The notes under the pieces are model-generated. The model was not told where the DNA came from. It worked only from the letters and a program-made list of their open reading frames with translations, and did not search any database. Position numbers and translations under genes: made by a program. A stretch of DNA of 64,000 nucleotides from Neptunitalea lumnitzerae (GTDB lineage: Bacteria; Bacteroidota; Bacteroidia; Flavobacteriales; Flavobacteriaceae), in assembly GCF_027924185.1 (NCBI RefSeq), contig NZ_BRVO01000003.1:124001-188000 (forward strand). The letters run 5' to 3'. Of this stretch, positions 7,253-17,145 are shown in pieces. How positions within the stretch are numbered: position 1 is the stretch's first letter; each line of letters begins with the position of its first letter.

Positions 7253-8833
7253 GTGGAAACATATAATAGAGCATCCTTAACAAAAGCATTAGAAACCGAT
7301 TCTAACTGGGATGTTGTAATCATTGGAGGTGGAGCAACTGGGCTTGGCGTTGCTCTTGATAGTGTAACTAGAGGATACAAAACGTTACTTTTAGAAATGG
7401 AGGACTTTGCAAAAGGCACATCCAGTAGAAGTACAAAATTGGTTCACGGAGGTGTTAGGTACTTAGCTCAAGGTAACGTAGACCTTGTTAGAGAAGCATT
7501 GTACGAAAGAGGGTTATTGCTTAAAAATGCGGCGCATTTGGCAAAAGACCAAACATTTATAATTCCTAACTACAGCTGGTGGGATGGTTTTTTCTACACT
7601 GTTGGTTTAAAAGTATATGATTTCTTGGCTGGTAAATTAAGCTTGGGGAAATCTGTACATATAGGAAAAAAAGAAACTCTTAACCGTATTAGTACGGTAA
7701 AACCAGGGAAACTTAAAGGTGGTGTTGTATATCATGATGGTCAATTTGACGATTCAAGATTAGCGGTTAACGTAGCACAAACTTGTATAGAACAAGGCGC
7801 TACCGTACTTAATCATTTTAAAGTGGTTAATGTAACCAAAGATGGCTCTGGAAATGTAAATGGTGTTGTAGCGAAAGATAATGAAACTGGAAAAGAATAC
7901 GCTATTAACGCTAAAGCTATTGTAAATGCTACAGGTATCTTTACAGATGATATTCTGAAAATGGATAATCCTACGGCTAAGAACTTAGTACGCCCTAGTC
8001 AAGGTGTTCACTTGGTATTAGATAAATCTTTCTTACCAGGAAATGATGCTATTATGATACCAAAAACAGATGATGGTAGAGTATTGTTCTTAGTGCCATG
8101 GCATGATAAAGTAGTTGTAGGTACTACCGATACGTTACTAGACGAGCACAGCTTAGAGCCTACAGCGTTGGAAGAAGAAATTGAATTTATCTTAAGAACT
8201 GCTAATCATTACTTAACGAAAGATGTTTCTAGAAATGACGTATTAAGCATATTTGCAGGTTTACGTCCATTAGCGGCACCAAAAGATGATTCTGAGAAAA
8301 CAAAAGAAATTTCAAGAAGTCACAAAATAATTGTTTCAGACTCTAAATTAGTAACCATTACTGGTGGTAAATGGACTACTTTTAGACGTATGGCTCAAGA
8401 TACGGTAGATAAAGTAATAGAACTTAATCTATTACCTAAGAAAGCTTGTAAAACAGCTGACTTACCTATTCACGGTTCAACTCAAACTTCCGATTGGTCT
8501 AACCACCTATATATTTATGGTACAGACCAAGCTGAAATTAAAAAACTAATTGACAGCAACCCAGAATTAGGCACTCAATTACACCCACAATTACCTTACT
8601 TGAAAGCAGAAGTGGTTTGGGCTGTAAGATATGAGCTTGCCAGAACTGTAGAAGATGTATTAGCAAGAAGAGTAAGAGCTTTATTCTTAAATGCTGATGC
8701 AGCTATAGAAATGACCCCTGAAGTTGCTGAAATTTTAAAAACAGAACTAGGACAAACAGAAGAATGGAAACAACAGCAAATAACAGATTTTATCAAAATT
8801 GCTAAAAACTATTCTTTAAAACACGCTAGCTAG
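7253..8833 (+). CDS. glpD: FAD-dependent glycerol-3-phosphate dehydrogenase
   Basis: Oxidises glycerol-3-phosphate to dihydroxyacetone phosphate and passes electrons to quinone at the inner membrane. The FAD dinucleotide motif VIIGGGATGLGVALDS is at about 23-38, followed by the GlpD signature SSRSTKLVHGGVRYL. The C-terminal DAO_C domain includes the catalytic-region stretch FAGLRPL and TITGGKWTTFR. The length of 526 residues lies within the usual 500-560. Translation starts at GTG: the ATG at 7227 is out of frame and the upstream in-frame path hits a stop. First gene of the glycerol operon. Confidence 0.95.
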   Translation: METYNRASLTKALETDSNWDVVIIGGGATGLGVALDSVTRGYKTLLLEMEDFAKGTSSRSTKLVHGGVRYLAQGNVDLVREALYERGLLLKNAAHLAKDQTFIIPNYSWWDGFFYTVGLKVYDFLAGKLSLGKSVHIGKKETLNRISTVKPGKLKGGVVYHDGQFDDSRLAVNVAQTCIEQGATVLNHFKVVNVTKDGSGNVNGVVAKDNETGKEYAINAKAIVNATGIFTDDILKMDNPTAKNLVRPSQGVHLVLDKSFLPGNDAIMIPKTDDGRVLFLVPWHDKVVVGTTDTLLDEHSLEPTALEEEIEFILRTANHYLTKDVSRNDVLSIFAGLRPLAAPKDDSEKTKEISRSHKIIVSDSKLVTITGGKWTTFRRMAQDTVDKVIELNLLPKKACKTADLPIHGSTQTSDWSNHLYIYGTDQAEIKKLIDSNPELGTQLHPQLPYLKAEVVWAVRYELARTVEDVLARRVRALFLNADAAIEMTPEVAEILKTELGQTEEWKQQQITDFIKIAKNYSLKHAS

Positions 8834-8921
8834 ATTACCCAATTATATAATTTGTTTAACCAGATAGGCCTAATTTAAAGCTATATCAGCTGATGCCGCC
8901 TATAATCAATTTAATGTTATT

Positions 8922-10421
8922 ATGAAAGAGTATATATTAGCTCTAGACCAAGGAACTACGAGTTCCCGAGCTATTCTTTTCAACAAAAAAGGAGAGATTT
9001 TCTCCATTGCACAAAAAGAGTTCACTCAATATTTCCCTAAACCAGGCTGGGTAGAGCATGATCCATTAGAGATCTGGTCTACTCAAGCAGGTGTAGCTGC
9101 CGAAGCTACCACCAAAAAAGGCTTAAATGGTACTAACATTGCTGCTATAGGTATTACAAACCAACGTGAAACCGTAGTGGTATGGGACAAAAATACTGGG
9201 AAACCTATCTACAACGCAATAGTTTGGCAAGATAAAAGAACAGCTAAATATTGTGATGAATTAAAAGCTGCAGGTAAAGCAGATTTTATTCAACAAAAAA
9301 CTGGTTTAGTAATCGATTCTTATTTTTCCGGAACAAAAGTAAAATGGATTCTTGACAACGTAGAAGGCGCAAGAGAAAAAGCTGCAGCTGGAGACCTTAT
9401 GATGGGTACCATGGATACTTGGTTAATTTGGAATTTCACCAAAGGTGAATTACATGTTACCGATGTTACCAATGCTTGTAGAACGTTATTGTTTAACATC
9501 CATACTATGGATTGGGATGACGAATTATTAGAGTTCTTTGATATCCCGAGAAGTATTTTACCAGAAGTAAAAGACTCTAGTGAAGTATATGGGTATACCA
9601 AAACTACCGTATTCGCATCTAAAATTCCTATTGCTGGTATTGCCGGTGACCAAATGGCTGCTTTATTCGGTCAGATGTGTACTAAAAAAGGTATGGTTAA
9701 AAACACCTATGGTACAGGATGTTTCATGTTAATGAACATTGGAGAAAAACCTATTATTTCTAAAAACAACTTACTTACTTCTGTTGCTTGGCGTATTAAC
9801 GGTAAAACAGAATACTGCTTAGAGGGTAGTATTTTTATTGGTGGTGCTGTTGTACAATGGTTAAGAGACGGACTAGGAATTATTGTAAAATCTGGTGATG
9901 TAGAAAAATTAGCAGGTTCTGTAGAAACAACAGATGGTGTATACTTTATCCCAGCTTTTGCAGGTTTAGGAGCTCCTTATTGGAACCAAAATTCTAGAGG
10001 TACTATTTTTGGTATTACCAGAGGTACTACCGATGCACACATTGCAAGAGCCTCTTTAGAAGCTATTGCCTACCAAACTATGGATATTTTAAAGGCTATG
10101 CATGCCGATTCTGAAATAGATATTAAAGAGCTTCGTGTTGACGGTGGTGCTACCGTAAACGATATGTTGATGCAATTCCAATCGGATGTATTAAACACCA
10201 CTACTATTAGACCTAAAGTTACTGAAACCACTGCACTTGGTGCAGCTTATTTAGCTGGTTTAGCTGTAGGATATTGGGATAGCATGGAAGAAATTCAAGA
10301 AATCTGGGAAGAAGATGTGAAATTTCAACCTACTCAAGAGAGAGAAAACATTGAAGAAGGTATTAAAGGATGGTACCGTGCTGTTAATGCACTACAAGCC
10401 TGGAGTAACGAAGAAAATTAA
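8922..10421 (+). CDS. glpK: Glycerol kinase
   Basis: Phosphorylates glycerol with ATP to sn-glycerol-3-phosphate, feeding GlpD. FGGY-kinase fold of 499 residues: N-terminal phosphate loop [10 protein letters not shown], glycerol-contact stretch [12 protein letters not shown], hinge motif [13 protein letters not shown], and C-terminal [19 protein letters not shown] and [17 protein letters not shown]. The 88-base gap after glpD holds no terminator, so it is probably in the same transcript. Its codon use looks like that of its neighbours. Confidence 0.97.
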   Translation: MKEYILALDQGTTSSRAILFNKKGEIFSIAQKEFTQYFPKPGWVEHDPLEIWSTQAGVAAEATTKKGLNGTNIAAIGITNQRETVVVWDKNTGKPIYNAIVWQDKRTAKYCDELKAAGKADFIQQKTGLVIDSYFSGTKVKWILDNVEGAREKAAAGDLMMGTMDTWLIWNFTKGELHVTDVTNACRTLLFNIHTMDWDDELLEFFDIPRSILPEVKDSSEVYGYTKTTVFASKIPIAGIAGDQMAALFGQMCTKKGMVKNTYGTGCFMLMNIGEKPIISKNNLLTSVAWRINGKTEYCLEGSIFIGGAVVQWLRDGLGIIVKSGDVEKLAGSVETTDGVYFIPAFAGLGAPYWNQNSRGTIFGITRGTTDAHIARASLEAIAYQTMDILKAMHADSEIDIKELRVDGGATVNDMLMQFQSDVLNTTTIRPKVTETTALGAAYLAGLAVGYWDSMEEIQEIWEEDVKFQPTQERENIEEGIKGWYRAVNALQAWSNEEN

Positions 10422-10440
10422 TTTAATCTTTTAGGAAAAA

Positions 10441-11175
10441 ATGACACCATTTATTGCAGAGATATTAGGAACTGCGCTACTTATTCTTTTGGGAGGAGGA
10501 ATAGTAGCCAATGATATATTAAATAAAACAAAAGGAAACGGTGGTGGTTGGATGACCATCACCACCGCATGGGCATTAGCCGTATTCGTAGGGGTTGTAG
10601 TTGCAGGCCCCTACAGTGGTGCCCACTTAAACCCAGCAGTAACCATTGGTTTAGCTGTTGCAGGAAGCTTTGATTGGGCAGATGTACCAACTTACTTAGC
10701 AGCTGAATTTATTGGTGCTATGATAGGAGCCACTTTTGTATATATGATTTATAAAGATCATTTTGATGCTACTGAAAATGGAGGCTTAAAAAGAGCTGTT
10801 TTCTGTACAGACCCAGCTATTAGTAATCCGTTTAGAAACTTACTTAGTGAGATTGTTGGAACATTTGTATTAGTTACTTGTGTATTTTTCTTCACAGGAG
10901 CTTCTATAGATGATGCAGGCACTACTACACCAGTAGGTTTAGGATCTATAGGTGCTATACCAGTGGCATTTGTTGTTTGGGCTATAGGTTTATCACTTGG
11001 TGGTACTACCGGATATGCTATTAACCCAGCACGTGACCTTGGCCCAAGAATTATGCATGCTATTTTGCCTATTAAAGGTAAAACAGATAATGGATGGGGA
11101 TATAGCTGGATTCCAGTGGTAGGCCCTATTATTGGCGCTGTTTTAGCAGCTTTGTTAGCAATGTATTTAAAATAG
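10441..11175 (+). CDS. glpF: Glycerol uptake facilitator (aquaglyceroporin)
   Basis: A 244-residue MIP-family channel that lets glycerol diffuse across the inner membrane. Six membrane helices and two half-helices are predicted. Both NPA boxes are present (residues 64-66 in AHLNPAVTIG and 195-197 in INPARDLGPR). The Asp right after the second NPA-Arg is typical of glycerol-conducting GlpF rather than water-only channels. It starts 19 bases after glpK, consistent with one operon. Confidence 0.95.
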   Translation: MTPFIAEILGTALLILLGGGIVANDILNKTKGNGGGWMTITTAWALAVFVGVVVAGPYSGAHLNPAVTIGLAVAGSFDWADVPTYLAAEFIGAMIGATFVYMIYKDHFDATENGGLKRAVFCTDPAISNPFRNLLSEIVGTFVLVTCVFFFTGASIDDAGTTTPVGLGSIGAIPVAFVVWAIGLSLGGTTGYAINPARDLGPRIMHAILPIKGKTDNGWGYSWIPVVGPIIGAVLAALLAMYLK

Positions 11176-11193
11176 GATAAACTGAACTTAATC

Positions 11194-11979
11194 ATGAAAA
11201 AACTAATATATATAGCACTGGTTTTATTAGGCGGACAACTTGCTTTTTCGCAAAACAGGGCGCAAACGATTTCGGATTCATTAACCCCGGAACCATCAGC
11301 TGAAAAGTATAAACCCTTTAATTTTAACCTACAAATTAAGAACATGCACCTTTGGAGAGGGTACCGAGTTACGGATGCACCAATGACAGCTGGTGATGTA
11401 AATTACACCTCAAAAAACGGTAAGTTTAAAGCAGGTTTATGGGGCGGATCTGGTTTCAATGGAGATTACCATGAATTTGATTACTATGTTTCATATGCAA
11501 CAGGAGGATGGTCTTTAGCTGTTTGGGATATTAACAACTATAGTGATTATCCAGATGCTGAAATTTTTAATTACGATATTGGAAAAACATCACATTTTGT
11601 AGATGTAACATTAGCGTACCAATTTAAGCAAGTGCCTTTAAAACTATCTTGGAGTACTATTGTTTTAGGTAGAGACACCTATACTACAGAAGATGGTGAA
11701 TTGAAAAATGCATTTTCTAACTATGTAGAAGTTTCTTATGTATTAACACAAAAAGAAAACTGGAACTTAGGTGCATTTGTAGGAGGCGTATTTGCCTTTG
11801 CTAATGATGTAGATGACAGTAATTTCTATGGAGATAAAAGTAGCCTGAATAATATTGGGCTGGTTTACAACAGAGATTTAAACATTTTAGATAAAGTTAC
11901 TATTCCTGTGTCTGCCACGGCTATGTGGAATCCTCTACAAAAGTATGGCGCAATGCAAGTTGCCGTAAACTTGTTTTAA
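11194..11979 (+). CDS. Outer-membrane beta-barrel protein of the glycerol operon
   Basis: A 261-residue secreted protein: signal peptide MKKLIYIALVLLGGQLAFSQ, then alternating aromatic and polar strands ending in a terminal Phe (VAVNLF), as in outer-membrane barrels. The pattern (NMHLWRGYRV near the start, repeated short strands) recalls the TIGR02001 group of predicted outer-membrane proteins. It lies 18 bases after glpF and before a strong terminator, so it is the last gene of the glycerol operon. A role as an outer-membrane pore for glycerol or a glycerol phosphodiester is inferred from position only. Confidence 0.75.
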   Translation: MKKLIYIALVLLGGQLAFSQNRAQTISDSLTPEPSAEKYKPFNFNLQIKNMHLWRGYRVTDAPMTAGDVNYTSKNGKFKAGLWGGSGFNGDYHEFDYYVSYATGGWSLAVWDINNYSDYPDAEIFNYDIGKTSHFVDVTLAYQFKQVPLKLSWSTIVLGRDTYTTEDGELKNAFSNYVEVSYVLTQKENWNLGAFVGGVFAFANDVDDSNFYGDKSSLNNIGLVYNRDLNILDKVTIPVSATAMWNPLQKYGAMQVAVNLF

Positions 11980-12002
11980 GTTTAATTTGATATGTACTAC
12001 TA

Positions 12003-12030
12003 AAAAAAGCCACCTTATGGTGGCTTTTTT
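12003..12030. terminator. Bidirectional terminator
   Basis: A 12-bp perfect stem (AAAAAAGCCACC / GGTGGCTTTTTT) with a 4-base loop TTAT. It lies between the convergent ends of the glycerol operon and the alpha/beta hydrolase operon and has T-runs on both strands. Confidence 0.9.
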
Positions 12031-12049
12031 CATATTTTATCTCTACTGC

Positions 12050-12955
12050 TTACTCTGCTATAGTTTCATTTAAAAAATTCACAATCTTATTAAAGTGTGC
12101 TTCCCCTGCAATATACCAAACATTCATATGGGTAGCATTAGGTATGGTTTCAAATACTTTCTGCTCACTTGCTAAAGCATCGTAATTCATCTTACCATAT
12201 TTATACGCTATTCTATGGTCTGCCGTACCATGACTCATATAAATAGGTTGCTTTATTTGCTTACACAATTCCACAGGTTTTACACTCTCAGGATTAAACT
12301 CCCCTATCTCACCAGCACGCTTTACTAAAAAATTAGAAAAAGCATAACTATCTATACCAGTAAACAACGCTGTATAATCATGTACTACAATATTAAAGTC
12401 TGAAAAGGTACTTTCTATAACTCCAAATTTAAGTCTGTCATCGGTACCTAAAGCCTGTAAAGCAATAGCACCACCTAACGATCTTCCCCATACCCCTACA
12501 TTACTATATCCTTTACCGTCTAAATAATCTACAATAGCACTTACATCCTTTCTTTCTTTAGCTCCAAAGGTATTATACCTTCCTTCACTCTCTCCATGCG
12601 CTCTTAAATCAAAAGCAAAGGTATTATACCCTTGTACACTTAAATCTTTACTTAATCCTATATAGCTTTCTTTTACACTTCTAATACCATGTAATAAAAT
12701 CACAGTTCCCTTTGCTTTCTGTGTAGTAGCATAGGTTAAAAACCCTTTAAGCTTTAAATTATCAAAAGTGGTTATGGTTACTTCTTTACCATCAGGAAAA
12801 ACCTCCCCATAAGTTACTGGGATATCTCTGTGTTTAAAAACAATCGGATTTTTAATTTCAATAACTAACCTAGGTAAATAAAAATAAACTACACTGGTAA
12901 ATATAAGTACTAGGCCAACTAAAAACCATAATACTCTTTTAATCCACTTTTTCAT
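12050..12955 (-). CDS. Membrane-anchored alpha/beta hydrolase
   Basis: A 301-residue serine hydrolase with one N-terminal membrane helix (about 5-27). The oxyanion segment LLHGIRSVKESY, the FDLRAHGESEG turn and the nucleophile elbow GRSLGG are visible; the general acid and base are probably in HGTADHRI and NATHMNV near the end. It resembles the BAAT/YqkD-like peptidase_S9 hydrolases. The substrate is unknown. Last gene of a seven-gene minus-strand operon, 4 bases after the methyltransferase gene. Confidence 0.85.
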   Translation of the reverse strand: MKKWIKRVLWFLVGLVLIFTSVVYFYLPRLVIEIKNPIVFKHRDIPVTYGEVFPDGKEVTITTFDNLKLKGFLTYATTQKAKGTVILLHGIRSVKESYIGLSKDLSVQGYNTFAFDLRAHGESEGRYNTFGAKERKDVSAIVDYLDGKGYSNVGVWGRSLGGAIALQALGTDDRLKFGVIESTFSDFNIVVHDYTALFTGIDSYAFSNFLVKRAGEIGEFNPESVKPVELCKQIKQPIYMSHGTADHRIAYKYGKMNYDALASEQKVFETIPNATHMNVWYIAGEAHFNKIVNFLNETIAE

Positions 12956-12959
12956 AAAA

Positions 12960-14144
12960 CTAATTTACTTTGTTGGTAACCAACACCACCTTTTTGTTAC
13001 GTATATCGGTAGTTAAAAAAATGTACACCTCTCCTCCATCTTTTATTTTAAACTGCTTTTTAAAAACTTCTGGTTTATCCGGGAAGTTTCTGGTAGCAAT
13101 ATTTGCTTTAGCGTTCTGTAATTTTTGTTTTACTATTTTCTTTTGATAAGGTATTACCTCTTTAATTTCAAATCTTCTACCTGGGAAATCTAATAGTTCT
13201 GTACTAGTATACAGATGAGAATGCGCATGTAATTTAGCCACACCATATTGTTTCCCTATGGTTTTAAAAGCACCCGATTTCATAATGGCAGCATTAGGCT
13301 CATATAAAAAGGTTAAAGGTTCAGCATAACTGGCTACTACATCTTGTTCTTCAGCAAAATCGTATGTGAATTTTTGCAAACCATCTGCTTGTATATTAGC
13401 TGTTATAATTTGCACCCTCCCCTCATATCCTTTTTTAAGCACCCATAACAATTCCTTTACTTCATTTTGTACTGCTATCACATGTATTTCTGCTACATGG
13501 TTTAACTCTAGCAATCCGTTAGTAATATCCAGTATAGGAGATGTTTTAATAAGAATGTTATCAGATTTCTCAAATAATAAATCTAAATTAGAAGGTACAT
13601 CTGGTAAACAATCGGCTAACATAAAAACCTTTCCTTTAGCATCGTTTCTCCTTGAAGGATCTACATAAATCCAATCGAAACGTTTCTCACAATTTCTTAC
13701 ATACCCCAATCCGTCTCCTTTAACACATTGAATATTCAATGTATGCAAGGCAGTTAAATTATGCGCCACAATATCGCTAAGCGTTTCATTTATCTCACAG
13801 TGAATTACCTCGGCAACCCTTTTACTAAAGTAATAAGCATCTACACCAAAACCACCTGTAATATCTACAAGAGACTTTCCACTTACTAATTGGCTCTTAT
13901 AAATAGCTGTTTCTTCTGATGAAGTTTGTTCTATATTTAATTTATTAGGGTAATAAATTAAAGGAGTTTCAAACCATACTGGCAACTTTTTAATAGTACG
14001 TTTAGCTGCCTCTATTTGCTCTACAACCTCAGCATTGGTTACTGAAGCAAAAAGTGGTTTCTTTAACAGCAACTCATTAGTATTGCTATGTATGTTGGCT
14101 AAAATAAACGCTTGTATTTCTTTATCTAAGATAGCTTTATTCAA
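12960..14144 (-). CDS. PG1098-type SAM-dependent methyltransferase (THUMP-like)
   Basis: A 394-residue predicted RNA methyltransferase of the group first seen as Porphyromonas PG_1098. The SAM-binding motif I is VDITGGFGVDAYYFSK and the motif IV-like catalytic loop is YVDPSRR. The C-terminal part (PGRRFEIKEVIPYQ and after) corresponds to the THUMP-like RNA-binding region. It starts with TTG at 14144, with no better ATG nearby, and lies 4 bases from both neighbours. Neighbours rsmE, trmH and tsaD also modify RNA. The target base is unknown. Confidence 0.8.
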   Translation of the reverse strand: MNKAILDKEIQAFILANIHSNTNELLLKKPLFASVTNAEVVEQIEAAKRTIKKLPVWFETPLIYYPNKLNIEQTSSEETAIYKSQLVSGKSLVDITGGFGVDAYYFSKRVAEVIHCEINETLSDIVAHNLTALHTLNIQCVKGDGLGYVRNCEKRFDWIYVDPSRRNDAKGKVFMLADCLPDVPSNLDLLFEKSDNILIKTSPILDITNGLLELNHVAEIHVIAVQNEVKELLWVLKKGYEGRVQIITANIQADGLQKFTYDFAEEQDVVASYAEPLTFLYEPNAAIMKSGAFKTIGKQYGVAKLHAHSHLYTSTELLDFPGRRFEIKEVIPYQKKIVKQKLQNAKANIATRNFPDKPEVFKKQFKIKDGGEVYIFLTTDIRNKKVVLVTNKVN

Positions 14145-14148
14145 AAGA

Positions 14149-15237
14149 CTACATATTTTTGGTAAGTAATTGTACCACCTTATTATTGGGTAAAAATTGT
14201 TTCAACACCACTTTTATGGCCGTATAAGCAGGAATGCAAAATACCATACCTAAAGGTCCAAATAATAACCCTGCTATTATAATTACTAAGAAAATTTCTA
14301 AAGGATGACTCTTTACGCTACTTGAGAAAATAAAAGGTTGACTGAAAAAGTTATCTATCAACTGACCAATTATAAACCCTATCATTACGTAGATGGTAGT
14401 AGGTAAAATTTCGGTACTAAAATCATGACCTATATTACTTACCATGGTAAGCAATATCATTAAAAAGAAACTTATTAGTGGCCCTAAATAAGGTATTAAA
14501 TTCAATAACGCACAAATAAAAGCAATCACCACTCCGTTCTCTACTCCAAAAATTAGAAGTGTTATGGTATACACCACAAACAATATTAAAATTTGCATCC
14601 CTAAACCTATAAAGTATCTAGACAGTAATACTTTCAAGGTATCCATAGCTCTTTTAAAATGTCTTTTTTGTTTTTTAGGAGCAACTGCCATAATGGTACG
14701 CTCTACCAATTTGGCATCTTTCAATAAAAAGAAAGTAATAAACAAGGTAGAGAATAACCCCATGGTAAACGACCCAAGGAAACTAATAAACCCATTGATA
14801 AAGGAAGGTATAAAGTCTAAATTGAAGCTTTTTAAAATATCTACTCCCTCTAGCTCCTTCTCTATATCTATATGCTTGTTAGAAAAATAATACTTAATAT
14901 CTAGGTACAGACTGTTAAAATTATTTTTTAAATCTTCTATTTTAAGTAGCGACAGATTCTCACTTTGGCTAGAAATTAAAGGAATAAACAAACTTATAAA
15001 ACCAAAAATTACGCAAACCAATAAGATCATGGTTACCACTACGGCTACCGTATTATTAAAACGCAATCTATGCTTTAAAAACGAAACAAACGGTCTACCG
15101 GTTATACTAACAACCATTGCCAGAATAAGATAAATAAGAACCGGAAAAATAACCTCAATAAAATAAATACCAATTACAATAGCAGCTATTATAAAAAAGG
15201 CCCTTAAAATACCATTAGCAATTATTTTAGAATTCAT
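14149..15237 (-). CDS. AI-2E family transporter (permease)
   Basis: A 362-residue protein with about eight membrane segments and the hallmark C-terminal half of the AI-2E/PerM family (NLIPYLGPLISFFL; SSSVKSHPLEIFLVIIIAGLLFG as two adjacent pieces). The family includes TqsA and Na+(Li+)/H+ antiporters, so the substrate cannot be named. A long soluble segment (about 80-150) separates the N-terminal helix pair from the rest, as is usual for the family. Mid-operon. Confidence 0.85.
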   Translation of the reverse strand: MNSKIIANGILRAFFIIAAIVIGIYFIEVIFPVLIYLILAMVVSITGRPFVSFLKHRLRFNNTVAVVVTMILLVCVIFGFISLFIPLISSQSENLSLLKIEDLKNNFNSLYLDIKYYFSNKHIDIEKELEGVDILKSFNLDFIPSFINGFISFLGSFTMGLFSTLFITFFLLKDAKLVERTIMAVAPKKQKRHFKRAMDTLKVLLSRYFIGLGMQILILFVVYTITLLIFGVENGVVIAFICALLNLIPYLGPLISFFLMILLTMVSNIGHDFSTEILPTTIYVMIGFIIGQLIDNFFSQPFIFSSSVKSHPLEIFLVIIIAGLLFGPLGMVFCIPAYTAIKVVLKQFLPNNKVVQLLTKNM

Positions 15238-15261
15238 AACCGTTTTAATTATAAGATTAAA

Positions 15262-15765
15262 TTAACCTAAAGCATTAGTACTTTCATATAATGCAATAGT
15301 AAGTGCCTGAGCTACATTCATACTACTATTATTACCATACATGGTAATATGCGTAACCACATCTGATATTTGTAGTACAGCGTTGTTTACACCAAAATTC
15401 TCTGCTCCTAGTACCAAAGCAACCTTTGCAAAATCTTTAAAATTTACCTTATTCAAAGGTACACTGTTTGCTGTTATCTCTACAGCACAAATAGTATAAC
15501 CTTCTTCTTTTAACTTTTCTACTGCTTGTAAGGTTTCTTCCTGTGTAACTTCAAAAGGCACATATTGCTCCGTGCTTCTAGATGTTTTTCGCATACGTTT
15601 TCCAAAATCAGGAATACCGCCACAAAACATTACTTTCTCTACACCAAATGCATCCGCTGCTCTAAATATAGCACCTACATTAGCCGGGGAAGTAATAGTG
15701 TCACATACTATAGTAATAGGAAATTGCCTTTTACTAAATTGGTTTTGGTCGTGTGTTAACTGCAT
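15262..15765 (-). CDS. TrmH/SpoU-family RNA 2'-O-methyltransferase
   Basis: A 167-residue SPOUT methyltransferase with only the catalytic knot: motif 1 SPANVGAIFRAADAFGV, motif 2 ALVLGAENFGVN and motif 3 SSMNVAQALTIALYE. It lacks the substrate-binding N-terminal domain of RlmB, so it resembles TrmH-like tRNA methyltransferases. Its ATG overlaps the stop codon of the DUF4159 gene by one base (TAATG), indicating translational coupling. The exact nucleotide methylated is not deducible. Confidence 0.88.
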   Translation of the reverse strand: MQLTHDQNQFSKRQFPITIVCDTITSPANVGAIFRAADAFGVEKVMFCGGIPDFGKRMRKTSRSTEQYVPFEVTQEETLQAVEKLKEEGYTICAVEITANSVPLNKVNFKDFAKVALVLGAENFGVNNAVLQISDVVTHITMYGNNSSMNVAQALTIALYESTNALG

Positions 15766-16409
15766 TAATTCTCAAAAACATATTTTACAATATTCGCTCC
15801 CATGCGTAATGCTTTTAAGCGAACTTCTAAAGGATCGTTATGTACTTCCTCATTTTCCCAACCATCACCCAAGTCACATTCATACGTAAATAAGAATATT
15901 AACCGATCTTTATCAAAAATACCAAATGCTTGGGGACGCTTATTATCGTGTTCGTGAATTTTAGGCAACCCATTAGGAAAATCATACACCTGATGAAAAA
16001 TAGCATGGCTAGCAGGTATTTCTACAAGCTCTTTATCTGGAAAAACTTTCTTCAATTCACGCTCTAAGTATTGCTTAATACCATAATTATCATCTACATG
16101 TAAAAAGCCTCCTGAAAGCATATATTTTCTCAAATTTTCTGCATCATCTTCTGAAAAAAACACATTCCCGTGCCCCGTCATGTGTATAAACGGATATTGA
16201 AAAATTTCAACACTCCCTGCCTCTACCGTTGCCGGATTTTCAGCTATCTTGGTATCTATATGTTCATTACAAAACTGAATAAGATTAGGTAAAGAAGTTG
16301 GATTTCCGTACCAGTCTCCTCCTCCCTTATATTTTAGTAAGGCTATCTCTTGCGAAAATGCTTGAGAAGCAAATAGCAAAAGTACCCATAAAGGCATCCA
16401 TTTCTTCAT
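15765..16409 (-). CDS. DUF4159 secreted protein
   Basis: A 214-residue protein with a signal peptide (MKKWMPLWVLLLFASQAFSQ) and a DUF4159 domain: YKGGGDWYGNPTSLPNLI, FMTGHG-like IHMTGHGNV, GGFLHVDDNYG and the late FLFTYECDLGDGWE. In other bacteria the domain follows larger MoxR-associated membrane proteins. The fold recalls the glutamine-amidotransferase-like class, but no catalytic residue is claimed. The start and stop overlap by one base with both neighbours, in a strictly coupled operon. Confidence 0.85.
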   Translation of the reverse strand: MKKWMPLWVLLLFASQAFSQEIALLKYKGGGDWYGNPTSLPNLIQFCNEHIDTKIAENPATVEAGSVEIFQYPFIHMTGHGNVFFSEDDAENLRKYMLSGGFLHVDDNYGIKQYLERELKKVFPDKELVEIPASHAIFHQVYDFPNGLPKIHEHDNKRPQAFGIFDKDRLIFLFTYECDLGDGWENEEVHNDPLEVRLKALRMGANIVKYVFEN

Positions 16410-17116
16410 TAAAACATATTATTTAAAGCTACTGTATGGCATGCCACAATAGCTGCAGTTTCTGTTCTTAATCGTTGATCTCCTAACGTTACAGGCTCAA
16501 AACCTTTTTCTTTTGCTAATTCTATTTCCTCTAAAGAAAAGTCACCTTCAGGACCAATGAGCATGACAACATCATTATCTATAACCACTTTTCTTTTTAA
16601 ACTATGGCGTTCGCTCTCTTCACAATGCGCTATAAAACGTAAGCCTTTAAAAGAACCTTCCATAGCCTCTTTAAAACTAATAGCTTCATTAAGAATAGGC
16701 TTGTAACATGAAAGTGATTGTTTCATGGCAGATTGTATAATTTTTTCAAACCGATCTACTTTCACCACTTTACGCTCTGAATGGTCGCATATGATAGGTG
16801 TTATTTCATCAACTCCTATTTCAGTTGCCTTTTCTAAAAACCACTCATAGCGATCGTTCATTTTAGTAGGTGCCACCAACATATGCAAATAGTAATGTCG
16901 TGGCGCTTTCAGTTCTACATTAACAACCTCTACCTCACACCTTTTCTGATTGGCTAGTGTAACAACAGCCGTAAACAAATACCCTTTACCATTAGTAATG
17001 TAAAGTTCATCACCCTCTTTTTTTCTTAACACCCTAACAATATGTTTACTTTCTTCACTATTAAAAAAGAAACTTTTGGTTTCGGGAGTTATATCAGGAG
17101 TATAAAAAAGTTGCAT
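16409..17116 (-). CDS. rsmE: 16S rRNA (uracil-1498-N3)-methyltransferase RsmE
   Basis: Methylates U1498 in the decoding region of 16S rRNA. The N-terminal PUA-like domain (about 1-70, HIVRVLRKKEGDELYITNGKG) is followed by the SPOUT knot with the signature LIGPEGDFSLEEIELAKEKG and LGDQRLRTETAAIVA. The length of 235 residues is typical. It lies 29 bases after tsaD, and its stop overlaps the start of the DUF4159 gene. Confidence 0.95.
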   Translation of the reverse strand: MQLFYTPDITPETKSFFFNSEESKHIVRVLRKKEGDELYITNGKGYLFTAVVTLANQKRCEVEVVNVELKAPRHYYLHMLVAPTKMNDRYEWFLEKATEIGVDEITPIICDHSERKVVKVDRFEKIIQSAMKQSLSCYKPILNEAISFKEAMEGSFKGLRFIAHCEESERHSLKRKVVIDNDVVMLIGPEGDFSLEEIELAKEKGFEPVTLGDQRLRTETAAIVACHTVALNNMF

Positions 17117-17145
17117 TCAATATAATTTTATAAGCAAGATACAAT

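Noticed and set aside
8834-8921. Possible structured leader between glpD and glpK (ATAGGC ... GCCTAT)
   Set aside because: Only six base pairs with a loop of about 30 bases and no T-run; within chance expectation.
14564-14890. Plus-strand frame of 108 codons inside the AI-2E permease gene
   Set aside because: It is fully opposite a clear membrane-protein gene and has no start signal or recognisable product; treated as a shadow frame. Other such frames across the window were dropped for the same reason.
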